From contig DASUSS010000152.1 in NCBI GenBank assembly GCA_036374995.1, positions 3,331 through 67,330 on the forward strand: a DNA stretch of 64,000 nt, in the 5' to 3' direction. This DNA comes from SH-MAG3 sp036374995 (GTDB taxonomy: Bacteria > Gemmatimonadota > Gemmatimonadetes > Longimicrobiales > RSA9). Below are positions 1 to 8,616 of this stretch, piece after piece. Position 1 is the first letter of the stretch; each line of letters starts with the position of its first letter. A program made the position numbers and the translations under genes. The notes beneath the pieces are model-generated. The model made no database searches. It had not been told where the DNA came from and saw nothing but the letters and a program-made list of their open reading frames with translations.

Positions 1-750
1 TGCGGCGAGGACCTCGAGCTGTTGCTGACGATGGGGCGCGCGCTGTATCGGGAGCGCATGTACATCGAGGCGCGCGAGGTGTTCGCGGAAGCGGTCGAGC
101 TGCACGCGGGCAGTGCGGAGGCGGCGGCCGCGTATGGCTACACGCTGCACCGGCTGGAAGAGGAGACGGCGGCGCGGCGGCAGCTGCGGCGAGCGCTCCA
201 CCTGGACAGCGAGTATCACGAGGCGCGGATCTATCTGGGCCACCTGTTGTACGATCGCGGGGACTGGGTCGGTGCGGCGCGGGAGTTCGAGCGGGTGTCG
301 CCATCGGAGCACTGGGACACGCTGGCGCTGTGGCGTCTGATCGAGCTGAAGCGTGCGCTGGAAGGGCTGCAGCCGGGTGCGCCGGAGCTGGCGGTGTGGG
401 AGCGTCGGCTGGCGGAGGTGGACGGCCAGGAGGATGCGATCGACGAGCTGCTGGCGGAGGTCGAGTCGGAGGCGCAGACGACGGCGCCGGAGGCGGTGGT
501 GGCGGTGGCGGACACGGACGTGGGTGCGCATCGGGTGCATCTGCCGGATGGCGTGGTGGTGGCGGGGACGTGGCAGGACATCGTGGAGCAGCTGAGGCAG
601 GTGCGCTCGCCGGGCGAGACGATCGCACAGTTCATGCGTAGGATGGCGGACGAGGCGCAGGCGCGTGCGGGTGTGGCGGTGCCTGCAGAGGATGCGCGGA
701 GCGTCGTACTGGCGGGCGCTCGCGCGGGATTCTGGCAGATCGAGTACTGA
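1..750 (+). CDS. TPR-repeat protein, 5' partial
   Basis: The reading frame is already open at base 1 and has no convincing start; the first possible one is TTG at 22. The gene therefore probably begins outside the window. The visible part holds degenerate tetratricopeptide repeats in roughly its first 100 residues (Y-G-Y-x-L-H-R-L, A-R-I-Y-L-G-H-L), followed by an acidic linker and a C-terminal tail. There is no signal peptide or membrane segment in view. It ends 4 bases before the start of a second TPR protein, so the two are probably co-transcribed and may act together. A scaffold or protein-interaction role is all that can be inferred. Confidence 0.75.
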   Translation, partial: CGEDLELLLTMGRALYRERMYIEAREVFAEAVELHAGSAEAAAAYGYTLHRLEEETAARRQLRRALHLDSEYHEARIYLGHLLYDRGDWVGAAREFERVSPSEHWDTLALWRLIELKRALEGLQPGAPELAVWERRLAEVDGQEDAIDELLAEVESEAQTTAPEAVVAVADTDVGAHRVHLPDGVVVAGTWQDIVEQLRQVRSPGETIAQFMRRMADEAQARAGVAVPAEDARSVVLAGARAGFWQIEY

Positions 751-754
751 CGAA

Positions 755-1777
755 ATGATCGATGCGGATCGCGTGCTCCGGCCTCTGCGCGAGGCGGAGC
801 CGGCGATCGACAGGCTGGACAGCTACGAGTCGCCCGCAGTGCTGACGGAAGCGCTGCGGGCGACGTGGCAAGCCGTGGAGCGGACGCTGCGCACGCTGCT
901 GCGCAGCGACGCCACTGCCCCCGATGACATCCGATTGACGGCGATGTCGCCGGACCAGATGAGCACGGACACGGTGCTGACGGAGCTGCGTCGTCGGGAG
1001 CTGATCTCGCTGGCGCTGGCCGGGCGGGTGCACGAGCTGCGGCAGGCACTGCAGCGTGCCGACCGGGGCGAGGTGCGCGCGTCGGATGCGGACATCGCCG
1101 AGGACATCGTGCGCACGCTTACCGCGGAGGTGCACGGCATCGCGCGCCGCTCGGTGTCACCGCCGAAGCAGGCGGCGGCGAAGGCGGCACCGGCCGCCGG
1201 TGACGAGACGGACTGGGACGAGGCGGACGTGGTGGGGTACCGCGGCGGCCTGTCGCTGCCGCGCCGTCCGCTCGTGCTGGCCGCGCTCGCGGTGGTGCTG
1301 CTCGCGATCGCGATCGTCGCCGTGCTGCTGCTCGGCGGCGAGTCGGAGATGGAGCGGGGCGTCGCGGCGTTCCGCGAGGACCGGCACGCGGCCGCCGAGC
1401 AGCATTTCCGGGCGACGCTCGCGGACGATGAGGACAACAACACGGCGCGCCTCTACCTCGCGCGGATCCTGCGCGAGGATGGCCGCACCGAGGAAGCGGC
1501 GCAGCTGCTGCGCGCGGCGGCGACCACGGCGCCGGACGATGCGGCCGTGCGGAGGGAGCTCGGTTACCTGCTGCTCGATCAGAACCTCCCCGAGCGTGCG
1601 GCCGAGCAGTTCCGTCGCGCCGTGGAGCTGGACGCGGAGGAGCCGCTCAACTGGGTCGGCCTGGTCGAGGCGCTGAGTCGCAGCGGCGACCCGCTCGCCG
1701 AGGAGTGGCTGCGGCGTGCACCCGCGGAGGCGCAGGAGATGGTGCGGCAGCGCCGTTCGGGCAGTAGCCTGCCCTGA
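755..1777 (+). CDS. Membrane-anchored TPR protein
   Basis: 340 residues. The ATG at 755 is preferred because it starts just after the previous stop, although the frame is open further upstream. An N-terminal cytoplasmic part of about 165 residues precedes one clear hydrophobic helix (about residues 173-196, rich in L, A and V). After it come tandem TPR units (ARLYLARILREDGR and RRELGYLLLDQNLPE type helices) to the C-terminus. This layout suggests a single-pass protein with a TPR domain on the far side of the membrane. No enzymatic motif is seen. It is probably in one unit with the TPR protein before it. Function unknown. Confidence 0.8.
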   Translation: MIDADRVLRPLREAEPAIDRLDSYESPAVLTEALRATWQAVERTLRTLLRSDATAPDDIRLTAMSPDQMSTDTVLTELRRRELISLALAGRVHELRQALQRADRGEVRASDADIAEDIVRTLTAEVHGIARRSVSPPKQAAAKAAPAAGDETDWDEADVVGYRGGLSLPRRPLVLAALAVVLLAIAIVAVLLLGGESEMERGVAAFREDRHAAAEQHFRATLADDEDNNTARLYLARILREDGRTEEAAQLLRAAATTAPDDAAVRRELGYLLLDQNLPERAAEQFRRAVELDAEEPLNWVGLVEALSRSGDPLAEEWLRRAPAEAQEMVRQRRSGSSLP

Positions 1778-1808
1778 TCATGCCGTTTTCATGGCCGTGG
1801 CCCGGACC

Positions 1809-1837
1809 TTGACGCAGTGTGGTGATTTCCGGATAAT
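1809..1837 (+). promoter_or_regulatory. sigma-70-like promoter for the cytochrome c gene
   Basis: TTGACG (1809-1814) and GATAAT (1832-1837) are separated by exactly 17 bases, about 64 bases before the ATG of the cytochrome c lipoprotein. Both hexamers are close to the bacterial consensus and stand out in this GC-rich sequence. Confidence 0.65.
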
Positions 1838-1900
1838 GGCGCGGCGACGGTGGCCTGTGCGAACCGCCAGGCCGCGTACCCGAGCAAGGAGAGGGATGTG

Positions 1901-2368
1901 ATGGGACAGAGGCGGAGCAGCGCGTTCACAATGGCGGCGGTTCTCGTGCTCGCGGCGTGCGGCGGCGGTGACGCGGGCGACCAGACGGAGCCGGCGGATG
2001 ACATGGGTCCGGACACGTCGGCGGCCGCGCCGACGACGCCGTCATCGACGGTCGGTGCGAATGTCGAGTTGCCGGAGGGCGTGACGCAGGCGATGGTCGC
2101 GGAGGGCGAACAGATCTTCAACCAGCAGATCTGCTTCACGTGTCATGGCGCGAACGGTGTCGGCACGACGCTCGGCCCGCCGATGACGGATCAGGAGTGG
2201 CTGAACATCGACGGCTCGTACGAGGCGATCATCGAGGTCGTGCGCACGGGCGTGGTGCAACCCGTACAGTACCCCTCGCCGATGCCGGCGATGGGCGGGA
2301 TCCAGCTCAGCGAGGACCAGATCCGCGCGGTGGCCGCGTACGTCTACGCGCTCAGTCGCGGCGGCTGA
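1901..2368 (+). CDS. Lipoprotein monohaem cytochrome c
   Basis: 155 residues. A type II signal peptide ends in the lipobox LVLAAC (Cys20), then comes a low-complexity Ala/Thr/Pro linker of about 35 residues. The class I cytochrome c fold follows, with haem motif CFTCH (Cys78, Cys81, His82) and likely axial Met at 129 or 131 (P-M-P-A-M-G-G). The ATG at 1901 is preceded by AAGGAG (1886-1891). It should be anchored outside the cytoplasmic membrane as a small electron carrier. The cupredoxin lipoprotein gene follows 1 base after its stop, so the two probably form a periplasmic electron-transfer pair. Confidence 0.88.
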   Translation: MGQRRSSAFTMAAVLVLAACGGGDAGDQTEPADDMGPDTSAAAPTTPSSTVGANVELPEGVTQAMVAEGEQIFNQQICFTCHGANGVGTTLGPPMTDQEWLNIDGSYEAIIEVVRTGVVQPVQYPSPMPAMGGIQLSEDQIRAVAAYVYALSRGG

Positions 2369-2369
2369 T

Positions 2370-2843
2370 TTGGACCACAGGGGCAGCAGCGGGGCGCCGG
2401 CACGCCGACTTGCGCGTGCCGGCGCTCTCGTGTTGTTGGCATTCGTCGGCGCGTGCGATGAGGTGCCGGGCGACGCGGGGCCGCGGGTCCTGGAGCTGGC
2501 GAGTGACACGATCCAGCTCGAGCCGGGCACGGAGCTCGTGGAAGTGACGGTGCGACGCTCCGCATCGGGTGACTTCGACCCGGGCCGCGCGGAGGCGCGC
2601 ACGGGCGATGTGGTTCGCTTCAGCGCTGCCGACAACGGTGGTCATGCGATCGTGTTCGAGGGAGCAGCGCTGTCGGACAGCGCGCGCGCGTGGCTCGAGC
2701 GTACCGCACAGCTGCGCGGGCCGCCGCTCATCGAGAGCGGCGCGGCGTGGGTCATCACGCTCGCGGGCGCACCGCCCGGCGACTATCCGTTCCATTGCAC
2801 GACGCACAATCGGAGCGGGCACCTGGTCGTGGCGCCGCGCTGA
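2370..2843 (+). CDS. Cupredoxin-like (plastocyanin/azurin type) lipoprotein
   Basis: 157 residues from a TTG start 1 base after the cytochrome c stop. A signal peptide ends in the lipobox FVGAC. The rest looks like a cupredoxin: G-D-V-V-R-F then G-G-H-A-I-V-F supplies the first copper histidine, and Y-P-F-H-C-T-T-H-N-R-S-G-H supplies Cys, the second His and a possible axial ligand. The usual axial Met is absent near the Cys and a His lies four residues after the second His, so copper geometry may be unusual. Translational coupling to the cytochrome c suggests a shared electron-transfer role. The start codon is uncertain. Confidence 0.75.
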   Translation: MDHRGSSGAPARRLARAGALVLLAFVGACDEVPGDAGPRVLELASDTIQLEPGTELVEVTVRRSASGDFDPGRAEARTGDVVRFSAADNGGHAIVFEGAALSDSARAWLERTAQLRGPPLIESGAAWVITLAGAPPGDYPFHCTTHNRSGHLVVAPR

Positions 2844-2867
2844 CTGGCCGCATCATCCCGTCAGACC

Positions 2868-2880
2868 TATACTCCCGCCC
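2868..2880 (+). promoter_or_regulatory. -10-like hexamer just before the dehydrogenase ATG
   Basis: TATACT (2868-2873) lies 7 bases before the ATG at 2881, with no Shine-Dalgarno sequence between them. The -35 region is weak. The spacing suggests a leaderless transcript. Confidence 0.4.
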
Positions 2881-3942
2881 ATGTCGAGGATAGCGATCAT
2901 CCCCGGTGACGGTATCGGTGTCGACGTCACGCAGGAGGCCGTGAAGGTACTCGGCTGCATCCGGGAGGAGACGGGCATCGGGCTGGAGCTGGTGGAATGG
3001 GACCTCGGTGCGCAGCGCTACCTAGACACCGGCATGACCATCACGGCCGAGGAGATGACGGAGCTCGGTCGCGATTACGATGCGATCTTTCTCGGCGCCA
3101 TGGGCGACCCGCGGGTGCCGGACAATGTCCACGCGCGCGACATCCTGCTCGGGATGCGCTTCCAGCTCGATCTCTACATCAACCTCCGTCCGGTCCGCCT
3201 GTTCGACAGCCGGTTGTCACCGCTGCGCGATGTGAAGCCCGAAGATGTCGACATGATCATCTTCCGCGAGAACACGGAAGGCGTGTATGTCGGGATGGGC
3301 GGCAACTTCAAGAGGGGCACGCCGGACGAGGTTGCGATCGAGGAGGATGTCAACACTTGGAAGGGTGCCGAGCGGATCATACGTGCGGCGTTCGAGCACG
3401 CGCGGGCACACGGCCGCCGTCGCGTCACGCTCTCCGACAAGGCGAACGCGATGCCGCATGCCGGCGGACTGTACCGCCGCGTGTTTGCGGAGGTGGGCGC
3501 GGAGTATTCCGATGTGGAGCGGAACGCGGTATATGCGGATGCGCTCGCGCTCGACCTCGTGCTTCACCCCTCGCGCTACGACGTCATCGTCGCACCGAAT
3601 CTGTTCGGCGATATCCTGAGCGACCTGGCTGCGGCGCTCGTCGGCGGGCTGGGTCTCGCGCCGTCGGCGAGCCTGCATCCGGGCCGTATCGGGCTGTTCG
3701 AGCCGGTGCACGGATCGGCGCCGGACATCGCGGGGACGAACCGCGCGAATCCGCTGGCCGCGATCATGACGGCAGCGCTCATGCTGCGTCAGCTCGGTCA
3801 CGGCGCCGTGGGCGCCGCGGTGGAGCAGAGCGTGCAGCGCGCGGTACGCGGCGGTCATACGACGGAGGATCTGGGCGGCACTCTCGGGACGGATGAGGTG
3901 GGTGACTGGGTGTGTCGTGATCTACGGGAGGCGGGCTGGTGA
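2881..3942 (+). CDS. Isopropylmalate/isocitrate dehydrogenase family enzyme
   Basis: 353 residues, normal length for the beta-decarboxylating dehydrogenase family: NAD(P)-linked oxidative decarboxylation of 3-isopropylmalate, isocitrate, tartrate/malate or homoisocitrate. The N-terminus is I-P-G-D-G-I-G. The substrate-loop arginine segment is N-L-R-P-V. F-R-E-N-T-E-G-V-Y-V-G, the metal-binding stretch A-P-N-L-F-G-D-I-L-S-D and the nucleotide-binding segment E-P-V-H-G-S-A-P-D-I-A-G are all present. No leuC, leuD or leuB neighbours are seen, so the substrate cannot be fixed; leuB-like and isocitrate-like activities are both possible. The start is at 2881, directly after a -10-like box. The next gene overlaps its stop by 4 bases. 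Confidence 0.88.
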   Translation: MSRIAIIPGDGIGVDVTQEAVKVLGCIREETGIGLELVEWDLGAQRYLDTGMTITAEEMTELGRDYDAIFLGAMGDPRVPDNVHARDILLGMRFQLDLYINLRPVRLFDSRLSPLRDVKPEDVDMIIFRENTEGVYVGMGGNFKRGTPDEVAIEEDVNTWKGAERIIRAAFEHARAHGRRRVTLSDKANAMPHAGGLYRRVFAEVGAEYSDVERNAVYADALALDLVLHPSRYDVIVAPNLFGDILSDLAAALVGGLGLAPSASLHPGRIGLFEPVHGSAPDIAGTNRANPLAAIMTAALMLRQLGHGAVGAAVEQSVQRAVRGGHTTEDLGGTLGTDEVGDWVCRDLREAGW

Positions 3943-5192
3943 CGGCCGGCGAGACGCACCGGCGGCCGCTCGGCGCGATTCTGCTGGAGTCCGGCCGGAT
4001 CACGGAAGCCGATGTCGATCGGGCGCTCGCCCATCAGCGCGTGCACGGCGGGTTCTTCGGCCAGGCGCTCGTCTCGCTCGGCATTCTGTCACGCGAGGAG
4101 ACGGACTGGGCCCTCGCGAACCACTTCGATCTGCCGTTCATCTTCCCGAACGCCGAAGCCGTCGATCGCGACGCGGCGCAGCTGGTGCGGGCGGACTGGG
4201 CTCTGGCGCACATGGCCGTGCCGATCGTGCGAGCGGGCCGGGTCGTGACGCTCGTGGTGACGGAGCCGCTCGCGCGCGATGTGATCGAGGAGCTCCAGTC
4301 GCGCACGGGCCATCAGGTCGAGATGGCGCTGGCCTCGGCACCGCGCATCCGCGAGCTGATCCACTCCGTCTACGATACCGGCGATGCACGGCCGGCGCAC
4401 GGCGAGCAGCAGCTGACGCTCGAGGAGTTCATCGGCCGCGTGCTGGCGCACGGCGCGGATCGATTCGGCATCTCCGTGCGCGGCACGGCGGCGCTGTGCT
4501 GGTGGCACGCGCGGTCGGAGACGCGCCGCGCGCAGCTGACCGAGGGCTGGGAGGCGACACTCGACCGGGTGATCCGGCCCGCACCGCTCGAGCACATGCG
4601 CCGTGCCCACGACGAGAACGTACAGTGGGAGGCAGTGCTGGAGCGCGGTGGTGCCGAGCTGGCGCTGGAGGCCCAGGCGCTGCTCGGAGTCGGCGGGGCG
4701 GAGCTGCTGTTCCGTCCGCTTCAGAACCTCCCCGTCGCGGCTGCGGCCGCAGAGATCCTGCTCCCGGCCACGCTCATGACGGAGCTGCGACTGCTGTGGC
4801 GCAGCGGTGCGGCACGGATCGCCGTCGAGGCCGAACGGACCGAGGCGGCACGCGCACTGCTGCCACTGATCCCGTCGCTCGCGGTCGGCGAGCAGGTGCG
4901 CGCCGTGCATGTGAACGAGACGGGCGAGGGCGGATCGGCCTACACGCTGCGGGCCGGCCCCGATGACGCGTTTGCCGAGCTGCTCGCCGGCTACGAGCTG
5001 GATGCCATCACGATCGATCTGCCGGCCGAGGGGTACCCGGTGCGCGGGCTGCTGCGGGCCGCCCCGCTCAGCCTGCTCCTGCTGCACACGCCGGAGGCGC
5101 GGCTTCCGGCGGAGTGGGACGTGAACTGGCTGCTCACGATCACCGGCGAGCCCGGCGGCTTCGTCTGGCATCTGCGCGCGCTTCACCGCTGA
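3939..5192 (+). CDS. Stand-alone MshEN (GspE N-terminal) domain protein
   Basis: 417 residues from GTG at 3939, overlapping the previous stop (GTGA). Residues about 10-150 match the MshEN/GspEII N-terminal domain found in type II secretion and type IV pilus ATPases and c-di-GMP receptors: L-G-A-I-L-L-E-S-G, then G-F-F-G-Q-A-L-V-S-L-G-I-L-S, then W-A-L-A-N-H-F-D-L-P-F. The rest has no Walker motifs and matches nothing I recognise. pilT follows after 10 bases, so a role in pilus or motility control is likely by context. Confidence 0.75.
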   Translation: MTAGETHRRPLGAILLESGRITEADVDRALAHQRVHGGFFGQALVSLGILSREETDWALANHFDLPFIFPNAEAVDRDAAQLVRADWALAHMAVPIVRAGRVVTLVVTEPLARDVIEELQSRTGHQVEMALASAPRIRELIHSVYDTGDARPAHGEQQLTLEEFIGRVLAHGADRFGISVRGTAALCWWHARSETRRAQLTEGWEATLDRVIRPAPLEHMRRAHDENVQWEAVLERGGAELALEAQALLGVGGAELLFRPLQNLPVAAAAAEILLPATLMTELRLLWRSGAARIAVEAERTEAARALLPLIPSLAVGEQVRAVHVNETGEGGSAYTLRAGPDDAFAELLAGYELDAITIDLPAEGYPVRGLLRAAPLSLLLLHTPEARLPAEWDVNWLLTITGEPGGFVWHLRALHR

Positions 5193-5202
5193 ACCGGTAG
5201 TC

Positions 5203-6282
5203 ATGGCTCAGATCGATCAGTTCCTGCGCCTCATGGTGCAGCAGAAGGGCTCGGACCTGCATCTCACCGTCGGTTCACCGCCGATCGTGCGGCAGCACGG
5301 TCATCTCACGCGCATCAAGTTTCGCGACCTCGCGCCGGCCGACCTCCAGGCGCTCCTCTTCGAGATCATGCCGCCGACACAGAAGGCGGAGTTCGAGAAG
5401 ACGAGTGATGTCGACTTCGCGTACGAGATCGCCGATGTCGCCCGCTTCCGCGTGAACGTGTTCCGCCAGCGCAAGGGGATGGGCTGCGTGCTGCGCACGA
5501 TTCCGAGCACGGTCCTGTCCGCGGACGACCTGAACCTGCCGGAGGGTGTGCGTCGGTTCTGCAAGCTCACGAAGGGACTCGTGCTCGTCACCGGCCCCAC
5601 CGGCTCGGGCAAGAGCACCACGCTCGCCGCCATGGTCGACCTCATCAACGAGACGCGGGCCGACCACATCCTGACGATCGAGGATCCGATCGAGTTCGTG
5701 CACACGAACAAGATGGGACTCGTCAATCAGCGCGAGATCGGCAATCACACGGTCTCGTTCGCGTCCGCACTGCGTGCCGCGCTGCGCGAGGACCCCGACG
5801 TAATCCTCGTCGGCGAGATGCGGGATCTCGAGACGATCTCGCTCGGCCTCACCGCAGCGGAGACCGGCCACCTCGTGTTCGGCACCCTGCACACGAGCTC
5901 CGCCGCGAAGACGGTCGACCGCATCATCAACGTCTTCCCGGCCGAGGAACAGGAGCAGGTCCGCGCCATGCTCGCCGAGACGCTGCGCGGCGTGGTCGCC
6001 CAGCAGCTCCTGCGGAAGGCGGACGGCTCCGGCCGCGTCGCCGCACTCGAGATCATGGTCGGCACGCCCGCCATCGGCAACATGATCCGCGAGGCGAAGA
6101 CACATCAGATCACGAGCATGATCCAGACGGGGAAGAAGGACGGCATGCAGCTCATGGATCAGGCCATCCTCGACTATCTGATGCGCAAGGTGATCGCCCC
6201 GGAGGAGGCGTACGCGAAGGCGCACAGCAAGGCGGAGTTCCTCCCCTATCTGGACGGGAAGACGGCGGGGGCGCAGCAGTGA
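5203..6282 (+). CDS. pilT: Twitching motility / pilus retraction ATPase PilT
   Basis: 359 residues, full length for PilT, the hexameric ATPase that powers type IV pilus retraction at the inner membrane. Visible motifs are the N-terminal GSDLHLT segment, Walker A GPTGSGKST (131-139), the Asp box TIEDPIEFVH, Walker B with ILVGEMRD, the His box TLHTSSA and the PilT-specific C-terminal AIGNMIRE segment, which replaces the family's A-I-R-N-L-I-R-E. It lies 10 bases after the MshEN protein and is probably co-transcribed. No other pilus genes are in the window. Confidence 0.95.
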   Translation: MAQIDQFLRLMVQQKGSDLHLTVGSPPIVRQHGHLTRIKFRDLAPADLQALLFEIMPPTQKAEFEKTSDVDFAYEIADVARFRVNVFRQRKGMGCVLRTIPSTVLSADDLNLPEGVRRFCKLTKGLVLVTGPTGSGKSTTLAAMVDLINETRADHILTIEDPIEFVHTNKMGLVNQREIGNHTVSFASALRAALREDPDVILVGEMRDLETISLGLTAAETGHLVFGTLHTSSAAKTVDRIINVFPAEEQEQVRAMLAETLRGVVAQQLLRKADGSGRVAALEIMVGTPAIGNMIREAKTHQITSMIQTGKKDGMQLMDQAILDYLMRKVIAPEEAYAKAHSKAEFLPYLDGKTAGAQQ

Positions 6283-6405
6283 GGCTCGCAGCGCCGTGGC
6301 GCCGTGGTCCGGAGCGCGGCCGTCTGGCGAAGTGCAGGGTATCAGTGCGATGATGGCGCCGGAGCCCGGAGCTCCCGGAGCCACGAATTCTCGAGGAATC
6401 AGACA

Positions 6406-7596
6406 ATGAGCAAGGAAGTCGTTTTCCTGTCGGGCCGGCGGACGCCGTTCGGGACGTTCGGCGGCTCGCTGAAGGGATTCAGCGCGACGGATCTCGGCGC
6501 GCATGCGGCGGCCTCCGCGTTGAAGGCGGCGGGTGTGGATCCGGCGGCGGTCGGTCACGTCATCTTCGGCAATGCGCTGCAGACATCGTCGGACGCGATC
6601 TATCTCGCGCGACACGTCGGACTGCGTGCAGGTCTGCCGGTGGAGGTTCCCGCGCTGACGGTGAACCGCCTGTGCGGTTCGGGTTTCCAGGCGATCGTGA
6701 GCGGCGCGGAGCAGATCCTGCTCGGTGAGACGGAGGTCGCACTGTGCGGCGGAGCCGAGAGCATGAGCCAGGCGCCGCACGTGGTGCGCGGCGCGCGGTG
6801 GGGTGAACTGCGACTGGGCGAGGCGGGCGGCTCCTTCGAGGATCTGCTGTGGGCGGCACTGACGGACTCGCAGTGCGGCCTGTCGATGGCGCAGACGGCG
6901 GAGAAGCTGGCGGAGAAGTACGGCATCACGCGGACCGAGGCGGACGAGGTGGCGGTCCGCTCGCAGCAGCGCGCGAAGCAGGCGTGGGATGAGGGGCGCA
7001 TGGCGGCGGAGGTCGAACCGATCGCGGTCCGGACGCGCAAGGGCGAGGTGTCGTTCAACGCGGATGAGCACATGCGTCCCGACACGACGCTCGAGTCGCT
7101 CGCAGGCCTGCGACCGTACTTCAAGAAGGACGGACTGGTGACGGCGGGCAATGCGAGCGGCATCGGCGATGGTGCGGCGGCCGTCGTGATTGCGGACGCG
7201 AAGTGGGCCGAGCGCGAGGGTCTCGCGCCGATCGGTCGGCTGGTCGCGTGGGGCGTGGCCGGCGTGGAGCCGGACATCATGGGGATCGGACCCGCACCGT
7301 CGGCGCGCAAGGCGCTCGAGAAGGCCGGAATGAAGCTGGACAGGATGGATCTCGTCGATGTCAATGAAGCGTTCGCCCCGCAATTCGCCGCCGTCGCCCG
7401 GGAGCTCGAGCTGGATCCCGCGAAGACGAACGTGAACGGCGGCGCGATCGCGATCACTCACCCGCTCGCCGCATCCGGCGCGCGCATCACCGTCAACCTG
7501 CTGCACGAGCTGCGTCGTCGCGGCGGCCGCTACGGGCTCGGCGCTGCCTGCATCGGCGGCGGACAGGGGATGGCGGTCGTGGTCGAGGCGCTGTAG
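6406..7596 (+). CDS. Acetyl-CoA acetyltransferase (thiolase)
   Basis: 396 residues. It condenses or cleaves acetoacetyl-/3-ketoacyl-CoA. The nucleophile is Cys90 in NRLCGSG, the catalytic His352 lies in ITHPLAASG (family usual G-H-P-L-G-A-S-G) and the second cysteine Cys382 in CIGGGQG. Start ATG 6406 is preceded by a GAGGAATC segment. It works in the same pathway as the 3-hydroxybutyryl-CoA dehydrogenase at 8617 and the enoyl-CoA hydratase at 19639, so fatty-acid/butyryl-CoA turnover or polyhydroxybutyrate precursor supply is likely. The exact chain length is unknown. Confidence 0.93.
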   Translation: MSKEVVFLSGRRTPFGTFGGSLKGFSATDLGAHAAASALKAAGVDPAAVGHVIFGNALQTSSDAIYLARHVGLRAGLPVEVPALTVNRLCGSGFQAIVSGAEQILLGETEVALCGGAESMSQAPHVVRGARWGELRLGEAGGSFEDLLWAALTDSQCGLSMAQTAEKLAEKYGITRTEADEVAVRSQQRAKQAWDEGRMAAEVEPIAVRTRKGEVSFNADEHMRPDTTLESLAGLRPYFKKDGLVTAGNASGIGDGAAAVVIADAKWAEREGLAPIGRLVAWGVAGVEPDIMGIGPAPSARKALEKAGMKLDRMDLVDVNEAFAPQFAAVARELELDPAKTNVNGGAIAITHPLAASGARITVNLLHELRRRGGRYGLGAACIGGGQGMAVVVEAL

Positions 7597-7644
7597 TCGA
7601 GACGGCGGTCGGGAGCCGTCCGCCGGGAACGGAGCCGCTGATCC

Positions 7645-8538
7645 ATGTCGGACGCTGGAGCGGATCGCACGCGCGGAAAGGCCGTGCAGGAGTCGGCGGA
7701 GGCGGACGGCGCCGATGCGCGGCGCGCCATTGCGCGCCGTGACTTCGAGCAGGTGATCCGGCGCGCGGCCGAGCTGTCGCTGAGCGACACGGATCCCGAC
7801 GACAACCTCTCCGAGGAAGAGGTCTTCCGGATCGCGACGGAGCTGGGGCTGCCCGCGCATCACGTGCGCCAGGCGCTGTTCGAGCTGCCGGAGCTGCGCG
7901 TGAAGCCGCGCTGGTACGATGGCTGGTTCGGTCCTGCCGTCTTCTCCATCAGCCGCGTCGTTCCCGCGCACAAGGACCCGGTGCTGCGCCGGCTGGAGGA
8001 CTACCTCGTCACGCGCGAATACCTCCAGATCGTACGCAGGCGTAGCGATACGATCGCGTTCGTGCCTGCGGACGACACGATCTCGAGTCTTGCCCGCGCG
8101 CTCGCGCGGCCGGGCAGACGCCACATCATCTCGCGCGCATCGCGCATGATGGTCGGCGTGCATGGCGTGCCCGAAGACGCCGCGCACGTGCGCTTCGACA
8201 TCGATCTCAGTGAGGCCCGCAAGGACGCCGTGCGCAGCGGCGCACTGATCGGCGGGTCGCTCGGGCTCGCTACGGGCGCGGTCGCGGCCGTGCTGACGGG
8301 GCCCATCGCCCCCGACGTGCTCGGCATCGTTCCGCAGATCATCGTCTTCGGCGGCGCCATGGCCGGAACGATGGCGGCCGGACTGCGCATCGCCGCGGGC
8401 CGTTTCCGCGAGCGCGTCTTCTCCGCGAAGATGGAGCTCACCGGACTGCTCGACCGGCTCGAGCACGGCGGTCGCCTGGATCCGCCGCCCGCGCCCTGGC
8501 GCCGCAGTCTGCACCGGCTCTTCGGCGAGAGGCCCTGA
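7645..8538 (+). CDS. Conserved-type membrane protein of unknown function
   Basis: 297 residues, not recognised. The first 90 residues are charged and helical, with a short E-E-E-V-F-R-I-A-x-E-L-G-L-P-x-x-x-V-R-Q-A-L segment that resembles a small helical regulatory/SHOCT-like N-terminal module. Two hydrophobic Gly/Ala-rich helices lie at about residues 196-216 and 225-250. A basic C-terminal tail follows. It sits between the thiolase and the hydroxyacyl-CoA dehydrogenase on the same strand but has its own gaps of 48 and 78 bases. No enzymatic motif is seen. Confidence 0.75.
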   Translation: MSDAGADRTRGKAVQESAEADGADARRAIARRDFEQVIRRAAELSLSDTDPDDNLSEEEVFRIATELGLPAHHVRQALFELPELRVKPRWYDGWFGPAVFSISRVVPAHKDPVLRRLEDYLVTREYLQIVRRRSDTIAFVPADDTISSLARALARPGRRHIISRASRMMVGVHGVPEDAAHVRFDIDLSEARKDAVRSGALIGGSLGLATGAVAAVLTGPIAPDVLGIVPQIIVFGGAMAGTMAAGLRIAAGRFRERVFSAKMELTGLLDRLEHGGRLDPPPAPWRRSLHRLFGERP

Positions 8539-8616
8539 CGCACCCCACTCCGACTTTCACTTTCACATCCGCTCTCCCATATTGACCGCCCGATAAACCC
8601 GGGAGGAGAAACCCGT

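Noticed and set aside
5275..8514. A very long open frame on the minus strand across pilT and the thiolase
   Set aside because: High GC makes antisense frames long. The plus-strand genes have clear family motifs, while the antisense product is Arg/His-rich with no family likeness.
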